From the NCBI GenBank assembly GCA_024280945.1, contig JAMXLO010000152.1, positions 1 through 48,707 on the forward strand: a stretch of 48,707 nt of DNA, given 5' to 3'. The translations under genes and the position numbers were made by a program. This DNA is from Acetobacteraceae bacterium. GTDB lineage: Bacteria; Pseudomonadota; Alphaproteobacteria; Acetobacterales; Acetobacteraceae. The notes beneath the pieces were generated by a model. That model was given only the letters and a program-made list of their open reading frames with translations. It was not told the DNA's origin and searched no databases. Below, piece by piece: positions 1 to 8,023 of the stretch. Each line of letters opens with the position of its first letter. The first letter of the stretch is position 1.

Positions 1-55
1 GGATCCGATCGCGCGTTTCCGCCTTGCGCTCATGTGTGGTCCGCATCCGTCCCAT
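1..55 (-). CDS. TetR-family repressor, N-terminal fragment cut by the window edge
   Basis: Only the first 18 codons are in the window, read leftward from ATG 55 (ATG 46 is an in-frame alternative). The peptide ends in KAETRDRI, which matches the start of helix 1 in TetR-family regulators, where a TRERIL-like run is typical. The gene diverges from the MFS transporter at 143, and two palindromes lie between them. That is the usual layout of an autoregulated repressor with its efflux target. The family call rests on very few residues plus context; the inducer cannot be guessed. Confidence 0.6.
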   Translation of the reverse strand, partial: MGRMRTTHERKAETRDRI

Positions 56-66
56 CCCTGTTATGC

Positions 67-80
67 ATGACGACCGTCAT
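67..80. promoter_or_regulatory. Palindromic operator 1 (ATGACGACCGTCAT)
   Basis: A 14-bp palindrome with one central mismatch lies 11 bp upstream of the TetR-like start codon. It is nearly identical to the palindrome at 100-113 and starts 33 bp, about three helical turns, from it. The pair probably binds the divergent TetR-type protein, and this copy is placed to block its own transcription. Confidence 0.55.
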
Positions 81-99
81 ATATCTTCTTGACTACTGT

Positions 100-113
100 A
101 TGACGATCGTCAT
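100..113. promoter_or_regulatory. Palindromic operator 2 (ATGACGATCGTCAT)
   Basis: A perfect 14-bp palindrome sits just downstream of a TTGACT -35-like hexamer at 89-94 and 30 bp before the MFS start codon. It overlaps the expected promoter spacer, so bound repressor would block transcription of the transporter. It shares the ATGACGAYCGTCAT consensus with operator 1. Confidence 0.55.
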
Positions 114-142
114 GCTGACAGCAAGCACGCAGGAGGAGAAGC

Positions 143-1417
143 ATGGGGCCGCATCGCCTGGCCCGGCTGTTGGCCGGTCGGATCCATTACGCCTGGGTCG
201 TCGTGGGCCTCATGTTCACCGTCATCCTGGCGACGGTTGGGGTGCGCGCCGCGCCGGGCGTGCTGATCGTGCCGCTCGAGCAGGCTTTCGGCTGGAGCGC
301 CGGAACCATTTCCGGGGCGATCTCACTCAACATCCTGCTGGGCGGCCTGGTCGGCCCATTCGGGGCAGCGCTGATTCAGCGCATCGGCATGCGCGGCACG
401 GTGTTGTGCTCGCTCGCGTTCCTCTCGGTGGGAGCAGGCGGGGCAGCCTTCGCCAGAACGCCATGGGAGCTCTACGCGACCTGGGGTGTGCTGGTCGGCA
501 TTGGTTCGGGCGCCGGCATGGTCGGCATGGCGACTGCGGTCGCGAACCGCTGGTTCGTCGCGCGTCGCGGCCTTGTCGTTGGCCTACTGACGGCAAGCAA
601 TGCGAGCGGTCAGCTTGTCTTCCTTCCTTTGCTGGCCAGCCTCGCACAGCATTTCGGATGGCAAAGCGTACCTTGGCTGGTGGCGATGGTGATCCTGGCA
701 CTGATTCCGCTGGTGACACTGGTGCTGGCCGAAAGCCCGGGCAGCATCGGGCTCGGCCCATACGGTACGGCGGCTGCGCCTCCCACCACCACCAGTACAG
801 TCAACCCGGTGGTCGTCGCGTTCTCCGGCCTGGGGCGCGGTATGCGCTCGCCGGACTTCTGGTTGCTGTTCGTGAGCTTCGCGATCTGCGGCTTTTCCAC
901 CAATGGCCTGGTCGCGACGCACCTCATTCCCTATTGCATCGATCACGGTATCCCCGAGTTGAGCGCGGCCAGCGTGCTGGCGGCGATGGGCGTGTTCGAC
1001 TTGATCGGGACGACAGCATCGGGGTGGCTTACCGATCGCTGCAATGCGCGTATTCTATTGTTCTGGTACTATGGGCTGCGCGGACTTTCGCTGATGGTAC
1101 TGCCGTTCAGCAGTTTCGACGTGGTCAGCCTGTCACTGTTCGCGGCATTCTACGGCCTTGACTGGGTCGCCACGGTGCCGCCAACGGTCGCACTCACCAC
1201 CGAGGTTTTCGGCAAGCGTGATGCGCCGGTGATCGTTTCGTGGATCTTTTGCGGCCATCAGATCGGCGGCGCTATTGCCGCCCTTGGCGCCGGCATCATA
1301 CGGACCGGAACCGGCAGCTACCTGAGCGCCTACATCGCCAGTGGCGCAGCATGCCTTATAGCCTCGCTCTTGGTGTTGCGTATCGCCAGAAGGCCGGTTC
1401 TCGCATTGGCAGAGTAA
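143..1417 (+). CDS. MFS transporter
   Basis: The 424-aa product is almost wholly hydrophobic, with about 12 membrane segments, as in the major facilitator superfamily. A GMRG loop after the second helix region and a LTDRCNAR loop after the seventh fit MFS cytoplasmic loops. The start is fixed by a strong AGGAGGAG at 131-138. It is probably repressed by the divergent TetR-like protein through the twin palindromes, which suggests an inducible exporter or organic-anion carrier. The substrate cannot be read from the sequence. It converges on the binding-protein gene that ends at 1425. Confidence 0.85.
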   Translation: MGPHRLARLLAGRIHYAWVVVGLMFTVILATVGVRAAPGVLIVPLEQAFGWSAGTISGAISLNILLGGLVGPFGAALIQRIGMRGTVLCSLAFLSVGAGGAAFARTPWELYATWGVLVGIGSGAGMVGMATAVANRWFVARRGLVVGLLTASNASGQLVFLPLLASLAQHFGWQSVPWLVAMVILALIPLVTLVLAESPGSIGLGPYGTAAAPPTTTSTVNPVVVAFSGLGRGMRSPDFWLLFVSFAICGFSTNGLVATHLIPYCIDHGIPELSAASVLAAMGVFDLIGTTASGWLTDRCNARILLFWYYGLRGLSLMVLPFSSFDVVSLSLFAAFYGLDWVATVPPTVALTTEVFGKRDAPVIVSWIFCGHQIGGAIAALGAGIIRTGTGSYLSAYIASGAACLIASLLVLRIARRPVLALAE

Positions 1418-1424
1418 CGCAGGA

Positions 1425-2195
1425 CTACCGCGGCGGCTGCAGCGTCACCCCGTAGTGCTGGTAGATGCGCGCGATCTCGCCATTGGTCCGGAGCCGATCG
1501 ATCGCCTGATCAATCGCGGAGCGCAGCGCATCGTCCGACCGCCGCATTCCGACCGCAACATTCCAGACCAGGTCCCGGTCCGCCTCGTCCAGCGGCAGAA
1601 GTGTTACCTTCTGATCAGGGTGCTGCAAGTTATAGTAGCCGGCGGTGAGCGGTGTGACAGCTGCTGCCTCAACCTCGTGTGCCGCCACGGCGGTCAGCAT
1701 CTCATCCTCGAATCCGAACACCGAGATCGGCACATGCCGTTGGTCGATGCTCCTGGCCGCCAGCGAACCGGTCTGCACCGCAACCCTGGTCTGGCGGTTG
1801 AGATCCTCGAAGGAGCGGATCGCGCTGCCGGCGGGCACCGCCAAAGTGACCCCACTGCGATAGTAAGGCTTCGACAGTCTTATGCCGAAATCCGGCGGGG
1901 CATCCTCCGCGGCGATGGTATCGAGGATTATGTCGCAGTCAGTGCGAGGGATCTGGTAACTGATCAGCACCCATTCCATCGTCAGGGATACGCCCAGTTG
2001 CTGCGCCAGGGCGCGGCCGAGTTCGACCTGGAACCCGGGAGGCTGTTCGGTCCGGCTGGCAAATGGCAGAGAGTTCGGATGCGCACACAGGCTGATCGAG
2101 CTGCGGTCCTGAATCGCCTTTAACGTGCGCGCCGGTGCCGGAATAGCGAAGCCGATTGCAGCCAAGGCAGCGAGACAGCAGGCCGTGGCTTTCAT
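1425..2195 (-). CDS. Quinoprotein-dehydrogenase-associated periplasmic binding protein (MxaJ/XoxJ-like)
   Basis: The 256-aa protein has a Sec signal peptide (about residues 1-22) followed by a family 3 solute-binding fold. The motif LCAHPNSLPFA is typical of binding proteins encoded beside methanol/ethanol-type PQQ dehydrogenases. In lanthanide systems XoxJ is thought to help the dehydrogenase mature or become activated rather than import a solute. Its ATG overlaps the cytochrome stop codon (ATGA at 2192-2195), so translation is coupled. It is the last gene of the PQQ operon. An amino-acid ABC receptor is less likely because no permease or ATPase gene is nearby. Confidence 0.8.
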   Translation of the reverse strand: MKATACCLAALAAIGFAIPAPARTLKAIQDRSSISLCAHPNSLPFASRTEQPPGFQVELGRALAQQLGVSLTMEWVLISYQIPRTDCDIILDTIAAEDAPPDFGIRLSKPYYRSGVTLAVPAGSAIRSFEDLNRQTRVAVQTGSLAARSIDQRHVPISVFGFEDEMLTAVAAHEVEAAAVTPLTAGYYNLQHPDQKVTLLPLDEADRDLVWNVAVGMRRSDDALRSAIDQAIDRLRTNGEIARIYQHYGVTLQPPR

Positions 2196-2560
2196 CCCTG
2201 TTCCGGCTTCAGCGCGCGAATGTAGCGAATGATCGCGTCAATGTCGGTATCGCTGAAGGTGGATCCGAATGCAGGCATGGCTCCTTCCTTGCCAAGCTTG
2301 ATCCGCGTGCGGAGGAAGTCATCGGAGCGCTGCGAGTCCATCAGCTGCGGGCCCTTGCCCGCGACGCGGCCGCCATCGCTATGACACCAACCGCATGTCG
2401 TAGCGAACAACTGAGGTACGTCTATCGATGGCTTGGCATTCGCCGTCGCCGGCTGCGCGACGGCGTGCCCCAGGATGACGGACGCAAGCAGAAGCAGGAC
2501 AAACGTCAAACAAGCCATAGCGGCAGAGGTGCGCGTTCTGAGGATTGCCGCAACCCACAC
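2192..2560 (-). CDS. Class I cytochrome c, probable electron acceptor of the PQQ dehydrogenase (XoxG-like role)
   Basis: The 122-aa protein has an N-terminal signal or anchor segment (about residues 15-36), one haem site CGWCH (Cys56, Cys59, His60) and a likely axial Met95 in GAMPAF. It lies directly downstream of the PQQ dehydrogenase gene, as xoxG or exaB does, so it should take electrons from the reduced quinone cofactor in the periplasm. The start is a GTG at 2560; ATG 2518 would also leave a signal peptide. Neither has a clear Shine-Dalgarno. Confidence 0.85.
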   Translation of the reverse strand: MWVAAILRTRTSAAMACLTFVLLLLASVILGHAVAQPATANAKPSIDVPQLFATTCGWCHSDGGRVAGKGPQLMDSQRSDDFLRTRIKLGKEGAMPAFGSTFSDTDIDAIIRYIRALKPEQG

Positions 2561-2606
2561 CGAGGTTGGCTTAAGCAGATGTGACCCGCTCCCAGCGAAC
2601 CTCAGG

Positions 2607-4325
2607 CTACTTCAGCGAATAAACGACCAGGACGCCATCATCGCGCGGCATGCTCTTGTAGGGCTCGCCGAATGTCGGCGCGAAGTCGTCGCTCACCATG
2701 CCCCCGAACCCGGCGACCACGGCAATGTACTGCTTGCCATTGACGGCGTAGCTCATAATGCCTCCCTGGTGGCCGAGACCGTCGCTGTGGTTCCAGAGCT
2801 CACCCCCGGTGTCCGCGCTATAGGCGTGCAGGATGCCGCGACTGTCTGGAACGAACACCAGGTTCCCGGCAGTCGAGAGCACGCTGGCCATCGGCGGCTC
2901 CGGAAAGCGCACCTCCCACTTCTTTGCTCCGGTGATCGGGTCGCGTGCATCGAGGTGACCGTAGATTTGTCCCTCGGATGGCGGGACAAGTTTGAAATTG
3001 GCACCGATGTTGAGCTGTGCCGCTGGCTCGGTCACCGGTGTGGTCTTCACCACGTCGAGGGTGATGCACCACTCATTGCCGATCTTGTAGTACATCCCGG
3101 TCTTCGGATTGTAGCTGCCGCTGTTCCAGCTGACCCCACCATCGATCGCCGGACACAAAGGCTCGGCCTGTTTGCCGGCCGCAAAGTCGCGACGCCCAAT
3201 CAGTTCGCCGGTCTGCGGATTGATCGACTTGACGAAATTGATCGCCTCGACGATCGGATAGACGTTCTTCACCTTCAGATTGCTGTCATAGACAAAGATG
3301 AAGCCACCCTTGTTGGGGTGCACGATGTATTTCTGGCCGTCGCGGTCAATGGTGACGAACTCGCCGACCGCGCTGTCGAAGTCCCACGCATCATGCGGCA
3401 GTTCCTGGTGATAGAACTTGAGCTTGCCGGTATCGAGATCGAGGCCAAGCACCGAGGTCGTATAGAGGTTGTCGCCGGGTCGAGCGCCGGTCGTCTTCCA
3501 GTCCGCGCCAGACCAGTCGTACAGCGGCGCCGGGTTCGCCGTTCCCCAGTACAGTGTGTTGGAGGCAGGATCATAAGTTCCCGGCATCCAGCCGCCACCG
3601 CCGCCGGTGCGCCAGGAGTCATTGCCCCAGGTCTTCTTCTCCTCATCGGTGGGGGCCACGGTCAGGAAGGTCCACTTCACTTTGCCGGTCGCGGCGTCGA
3701 CGCCGTAAATCGGGCCGCGGCCCGGCCATTCGCCGCCCTGACTGCCGATCACCACCGTGCCCTTGGCATAGAGGGGTGCACCGGTGAAACCGACGGTGAG
3801 TTTCTGCGAGTCCTGCAGTTTGCTGTCCCAGGCGACCTTGCCGGTCTTCATATCGAGCGCAATCAGCCGCCCATCCACGGTGCCGACGAATACTTTGCCC
3901 TCACCGAGCGCCACGCCGCGGTTGTACGGCGAGTGTGTCTGTCGAGCGACGAGCATTTCATCGAGCTCGGGAAAGTAGGACCAGATCACCTGGCCGGTCG
4001 CACCGTTCAGCGCGAACACCCGGCTGTAGGAACCGGTGTAATAGAGCACTCCGTCTGCCACCAACGGCACCGACTGCAGGCCTCGCGTCGAGCGACCGGG
4101 GACATGGATCCACGCGACCGAGAGATCCTTGACCGTGCTAGGATTGATTTGATCCAGGCCGCTGTAATTCCAGCCATTATAGGCACCATGATAGGTAAGC
4201 CAGTCGTTCGGGCTGCCAGCCGCGATGCGACTCGTATCCACCGGCTGTGCATGACCGGGCACTGCGGCAAATGTCGCGCCAACGGCTAGCATCAAGCTCA
4301 ATGCCAAGTCTTGCCTATTGCTCAT
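2607..4325 (-). CDS. PQQ-dependent alcohol dehydrogenase, lanthanide-type active site
   Basis: The 572-aa protein begins with a Sec signal ending GHA-Q (residue 27) and has the eight-bladed quinoprotein propeller with repeated TGK/TGQV motifs. Metal and PQQ residues are recognisable: Glu199 in GGEWPGRG, Asn263 in TANPAP and catalytic Asp315 in DAWDFD. Asp317, two residues after the catalytic base, is the extra ligand that marks lanthanide-dependent XoxF/PedH-type enzymes. The adjacent cysteine pair found in most methanol and ethanol dehydrogenases is absent: the segment before NRG reads QTHSPY (130-134). The start ATG 4325 has a GGGGAG Shine-Dalgarno; longer in-frame starts lack a signal peptide. 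The substrate is unknown. Confidence 0.88.
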   Translation of the reverse strand: MSNRQDLALSLMLAVGATFAAVPGHAQPVDTSRIAAGSPNDWLTYHGAYNGWNYSGLDQINPSTVKDLSVAWIHVPGRSTRGLQSVPLVADGVLYYTGSYSRVFALNGATGQVIWSYFPELDEMLVARQTHSPYNRGVALGEGKVFVGTVDGRLIALDMKTGKVAWDSKLQDSQKLTVGFTGAPLYAKGTVVIGSQGGEWPGRGPIYGVDAATGKVKWTFLTVAPTDEEKKTWGNDSWRTGGGGGWMPGTYDPASNTLYWGTANPAPLYDWSGADWKTTGARPGDNLYTTSVLGLDLDTGKLKFYHQELPHDAWDFDSAVGEFVTIDRDGQKYIVHPNKGGFIFVYDSNLKVKNVYPIVEAINFVKSINPQTGELIGRRDFAAGKQAEPLCPAIDGGVSWNSGSYNPKTGMYYKIGNEWCITLDVVKTTPVTEPAAQLNIGANFKLVPPSEGQIYGHLDARDPITGAKKWEVRFPEPPMASVLSTAGNLVFVPDSRGILHAYSADTGGELWNHSDGLGHQGGIMSYAVNGKQYIAVVAGFGGMVSDDFAPTFGEPYKSMPRDDGVLVVYSLK

Positions 4326-4378
4326 GAACGATCTCCCCTGGCGCTGCCAGTCTCGCCTCGCGGACGACCCCGGCGTTA

Positions 4379-5473
4379 TTACGGTCTTACTGCTCCCTGC
4401 GTGTCGACATAGCACGCGTAGATCGACGTGCTGCCGCAGATGTAGAGGCGATTGCGGCGCATTCCGCCGAATGTGAGATTGGCCACGGTCTCTGGCAGAT
4501 GGATCTTGCCGAGCAGGACCCCATCCGCCCCATAACAGCGCACGCCATCTTCGTTGGGATCCGCCCAGCCCATGCTGCACCAGATATTGCCCTCGACGTC
4601 GCAGCGCATGCCGTCGGTCAGCCCCGGCGCGAAGCCGTCAGCAAAGACTTTGCCGTTGCTCACCCTGCCGCCCGGCACGTCTACATCAAACACGCGGATA
4701 TGCGCGGGCCCTCCGTCTGTGACACCGGTATCGATCACATAGAGCCGCTTCTCATCCGGGGAAAAGCAAATGCCGTTCGGCTGCACGAAGTCGTCCACCA
4801 CCACTTTGATGGCGCTGGTGGCAGGATCGACACGGAAAACGTTATGCTTCTCCTGCTCCGGTTCGGCGCGCAACCCCTCATAGTTGCCCTTGATTCCGTA
4901 AGTCGGATCGGTGAACCAGATCGAACCGTCGGATGCCACCACGACATCGTTCGGTGAGTTCAGCTTTTTCCCGTTATAGCTGTCGGCGATCACCGTGATG
5001 GTGCCATCGTGCTCGGTGCGCGTAACGCGTCGCCCACTATGCTCGCAACTGACCAGGCGTCCTTCCCGATCAACGGTGTTGCCGTTCGAATTGAACGAGG
5101 GGTAACGAAAGACGCTCAGGTGGTTGTCATCCTCGCTCAGGCGCATCATCCGATTGTTCGGGATATCGCTGAACACCAGGAACCGGCCGGCCGCGAAGTA
5201 AGCCGGTCCTTCGGCCCAGCGCATGCCTGTCGCGACGCGTTCAACCGCGCCGGTTCCCACACTGCCCTTGAACCGCTTCTTGTCCAGCGCCTCGATATGC
5301 GGGTCGGGGTAGCGGGAACCGGACAACGGGCCCAGCGGCAGCCGCTCGGACGGACGAACGGCCAACGCCACGCCGGTTTCGCCAAAGGGTCCCTCTGTCG
5401 CAGCACTCGCGGCCTTCAACGTGACAGCCGTTGCGGTCGCCACCGAAGCGGTCAGGAACGCTCGTCTTTGCAT
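4379..5473 (-). CDS. SMP-30/gluconolactonase-family protein with Tat signal
   Basis: The 364-aa product starts with a twin-arginine signal (QRRAFLTAS, residues 2-10) and then a SMP-30/LRE six-bladed propeller. Putative divalent-metal residues are Glu88 in WAEGP, Asn175 in SPND and Asp287 in LTDGM. The family hydrolyses lactones, so it may open a lactone made by the neighbouring PQQ dehydrogenase in the periplasm. ATG 5473 is preferred over GTG 5515 because GGGAGGAGG lies just before it and the Tat motif is then terminal. It lies between the amidohydrolase and dehydrogenase genes on the same strand. Confidence 0.82.
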   Translation of the reverse strand: MQRRAFLTASVATATAVTLKAASAATEGPFGETGVALAVRPSERLPLGPLSGSRYPDPHIEALDKKRFKGSVGTGAVERVATGMRWAEGPAYFAAGRFLVFSDIPNNRMMRLSEDDNHLSVFRYPSFNSNGNTVDREGRLVSCEHSGRRVTRTEHDGTITVIADSYNGKKLNSPNDVVVASDGSIWFTDPTYGIKGNYEGLRAEPEQEKHNVFRVDPATSAIKVVVDDFVQPNGICFSPDEKRLYVIDTGVTDGGPAHIRVFDVDVPGGRVSNGKVFADGFAPGLTDGMRCDVEGNIWCSMGWADPNEDGVRCYGADGVLLGKIHLPETVANLTFGGMRRNRLYICGSTSIYACYVDTQGAVRP

Positions 5474-5515
5474 GCCTCCTCCCGGCCTGTTTGCGAATTT
5501 GATCGTTCTGTTCAC

Positions 5516-7018
5516 TCAGCCCCGTGGCACGACATAACCGTACGCGAGATTGCTTCGCCCCGGACCGTGCTCGAGATAAGCAGCCTTGACCTGACCGATG
5601 CCGTCACGGTTCAGATCAGCGGCCAGATCGATCCGGTAATGCCGCGCTGCATTGTACCCGAGGATATCGCTCTTGACCGAGCCATCCGCTGCACCGAGCG
5701 GGGCAAAGCCAAAGCGCTTCTGCATGTCCTCGGGAATTTCCAGTCGCCGGAACGCCTCAATCTGCCACTGCGGCGAACCGTACCATACCGAGTCGGTGCC
5801 CCAGAATACCTGCTCGTGGCCGAGACCCTTGATCAGCGTACCCAGCATCGCCGCACAGAACCTAGGATTGGTGACGGCCGAGATCGCGAACGACGTGCCG
5901 AGATCGCAGTAGACATTGTTGACGCCGAACTTCTCGGGAATCCGCGCAAGATCACTGACCCAGTCGATCTCTCCGGTGCGCTCGAACTTGTCGAGTTCGC
6001 TTTGCGGGTCTTCGAGGAAGGCGCGAAGCGCCGAGTGGTAGATGACGAAATCCACTTGCGGCCACTGCTTCGCCGCCAGGCCGACATCATCCACATTGGC
6101 GTAGCGCCAGGCACCGCCGGGAATCGAAGTCTCATAGTCCTTCGGCATCAGGCCTTTGTGGATGCAGACAGTGGTGATGCCGGCCTTGACGATCCTGTCG
6201 TAGAACGGACCCATCAGCGCCGCATCATCCAGCCGCCACGGATACTTGGTCGTCTGCGGCGAGAGCGGATCGCCGATCGTATATCCTTTCCAGCTGGTCG
6301 GCCGCACCGATGCGATGCAACGGTCCACCTCCTCCAACCAGCCTGGCCGCTTCGGCGTGAACAGCGAGTGGAACAGCAATCGCTGCCGACCGGCGATGTT
6401 GTTGACCGTCTCCGCCGCCTGCCTGATCTGATCGTTGGACAGAAACCAGTTGTCTGCATTGTCGAATGGCGCGCCGCTGAGCAACCCAACCCTTGTATCG
6501 CTGTCGAAGTAGACTTCCTTCAGGAAGTTGTCGAACTTGTAGCGACTGACCCCGAGCCCAACGGGGTCGTTCCGCATCGCCGGATTCCAATGCGCCGCGG
6601 CGTATTTCGCGAGGTCGGCAATTCCGGCCCAGGGATAGTCGTCGCGCACAAAATGCAGTTGGTCGTCGAATACGAACTGGTGCGAAATCCTGGCTGATCG
6701 TGCCGCCGCGGCGTCCGGTTGCGCAGCCTCGGCGCGCTCGACGCTGAACAACGGACCATAGACCTCGTTCATCGCAACGAAGGCGGTCGCCAATCCGCAG
6801 GCGCTGCGGAGAAAACCGCGCCGGTCCATGCCAAGCCGGCGGCCGTTCACTTCGGCCAGTTCTGATATTCGTGATTCGACACGCCGTTGCTGCGGCGTCT
6901 GCGGCAGCGGATTGAACTCTCCGTTGGAGATGACCTGCGTCGGTACTGGAGATTGGCATGCCGCCATCTCGGCTGGCTGCAACTGGCTGCGTTCTTGTTC
7001 GCTCAGGTATATACCCAT
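5516..7018 (-). CDS. Exported amidohydrolase-family protein (TIM-barrel hydrolase) with internal Tat motif
   Basis: The 500-aa protein has an unusually long 63-residue lead, then a Tat signal MDRRGFLRSA (64-73) and a hydrophobic stretch to about residue 90. The rest resembles amidohydrolase-2 enzymes, with DDQLHFV at 118-124, a VIYHSALRA strand and a late FWGTDSVW. The first histidine of the usual HxH metal motif is Gln120. The start ATG 7018 has GGGGGAA upstream. It is the promoter-proximal gene of the PQQ operon and probably hydrolyses or decarboxylates an intermediate outside the cytoplasm; the reaction is not known. Confidence 0.75.
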   Translation of the reverse strand: MGIYLSEQERSQLQPAEMAACQSPVPTQVISNGEFNPLPQTPQQRRVESRISELAEVNGRRLGMDRRGFLRSACGLATAFVAMNEVYGPLFSVERAEAAQPDAAAARSARISHQFVFDDQLHFVRDDYPWAGIADLAKYAAAHWNPAMRNDPVGLGVSRYKFDNFLKEVYFDSDTRVGLLSGAPFDNADNWFLSNDQIRQAAETVNNIAGRQRLLFHSLFTPKRPGWLEEVDRCIASVRPTSWKGYTIGDPLSPQTTKYPWRLDDAALMGPFYDRIVKAGITTVCIHKGLMPKDYETSIPGGAWRYANVDDVGLAAKQWPQVDFVIYHSALRAFLEDPQSELDKFERTGEIDWVSDLARIPEKFGVNNVYCDLGTSFAISAVTNPRFCAAMLGTLIKGLGHEQVFWGTDSVWYGSPQWQIEAFRRLEIPEDMQKRFGFAPLGAADGSVKSDILGYNAARHYRIDLAADLNRDGIGQVKAAYLEHGPGRSNLAYGYVVPRG

Positions 7019-7067
7019 CGTCCGATTTCCCCCATCGAACGGCCGGCCGATCCTGGCCCTTTGCTAG

Positions 7068-7086
7068 AACCGTAGCGCGAACGGTT
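7068..7086. promoter_or_regulatory. Inverted repeat upstream of the PQQ operon, possible operator
   Basis: AACCGT and ACGGTT arms flank a 7-bp centre, 50 bp upstream of the amidohydrolase start and inside the only 90-bp gap before the operon. The geometry fits a dimeric repressor or activator site. No regulator gene is adjacent. Confidence 0.4.
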
Positions 7087-7108
7087 TTGGCACAACAGGC
7101 TGGGCGAA

Positions 7109-8023
7109 TCACGTATCCGTGTCGGAGTGGTGGCGGCGCGCTGCCTTGCGCGCGAGTGGGTGATGTGCCTCGACCAGTCGTTGCAGTCGCTCCGCCAGTA
7201 CGTGCGTGTATATCTGCGTTGTTGCGATGTCCGAGTGCCCCAACAGCAATTGCAGGCTGCGCAGGTCGGCCCCGTGCGCCAGCAAGTGCGACGCGAACGA
7301 ATGACGCAGCACGTGCGGCGAGACATGCGCCGGATCCAGGCCGGCTCGCAATGCCACCTGCTTCAGGAGCAGAAAGAACGCCTGGCGAGTGAGTGGGCGG
7401 CGCGGATCCCGGCCATGGAACAGATAGCGCGTATCGGGATCGTGTTGGCCAACCATGGCCGCGGCGGCCTCCTTCGCTGCGTCCGATAACGGTACGATCC
7501 GCTCCTTGCCGCCCTTGCCGCGGACCAGCAGCAGAGCGGCATCGCCTGCCAGCGCGCGACGCGGCAATGCCAGCAGTTCCGAAACACGCAGCCCAGTGGC
7601 GTAAAGTATTTCCAGTGCTGCAAGGGCGACAGCACCACGATGGCCGGATAGCTGGCGCGCTGCGTCGAACAGCGCCGCGACCTCCTGCTCGCTGAGATAC
7701 TTCGGCAGCGTTCTGGGCAAGCGCGGTGCGTCGAGCAGCGACGTCGGATCGTCGTTGCGCACGCCCTCACGCAGCAGGAAGCGGTGGAACTGCCGCAATG
7801 CTGAGAGCCGCCGCGATGCGGTGCGGGCAGCAAGGCCCGCCCGCTGCAAGCCGGCCATGTAGGTCTGCAATGCCGACGCATCGCACGTGGAGGGAGCCTG
7901 ACCGTGGCTACTCGCAAATGCGGCAAAATCTTCGAGATCGGCCTGATAGGCCACCAATGTGTTCCGCGCCGAACCGCGTTCCGCCGCCAGCATCTCCAGG
8001 AACGCCTCGATGTGGCGGTCCAC
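7109..8023 (-). CDS. xerD: Site-specific tyrosine recombinase XerD
   Basis: The 304-aa protein has the N-terminal SAM-like core-binding domain (residues 1-90) and a C-terminal catalytic domain with all active-site residues: Arg146 in TGLRVSEL, Lys170/Lys173 in GKGGKER, His237 and Arg240 in HVLRHS, His263 in LGHSD and Tyr272 in IYTHV. It resolves chromosome dimers at dif together with XerC. The start is GTG 8023, directly after the stop of a small membrane-protein gene (TGAGTG). It is divergent from aroKB. XerC is possible, but length and context favour XerD. Confidence 0.88.
   Translation of the reverse strand: MDRHIEAFLEMLAAERGSARNTLVAYQADLEDFAAFASSHGQAPSTCDASALQTYMAGLQRAGLAARTASRRLSALRQFHRFLLREGVRNDDPTSLLDAPRLPRTLPKYLSEQEVAALFDAARQLSGHRGAVALAALEILYATGLRVSELLALPRRALAGDAALLLVRGKGGKERIVPLSDAAKEAAAAMVGQHDPDTRYLFHGRDPRRPLTRQAFFLLLKQVALRAGLDPAHVSPHVLRHSFASHLLAHGADLRSLQLLLGHSDIATTQIYTHVLAERLQRLVEAHHPLARKAARRHHSDTDT

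Noticed and set aside
2433-4289. 618-codon forward open frame opposite the PQQ dehydrogenase
   Set aside because: It is antisense to a gene with clear motifs and has no family-like segments or Shine-Dalgarno; long antisense frames are expected in high-GC DNA.
4326-4580. Longer PQQ dehydrogenase start (85 more codons)
   Set aside because: The extension overlaps the lactonase gene, would bury the signal peptide and ignores the good Shine-Dalgarno before 4325.
5009-6697. 562-codon forward open frame opposite the lactonase and amidohydrolase genes
   Set aside because: It runs antisense across two well-supported genes and their boundary, with no recognisable domain.
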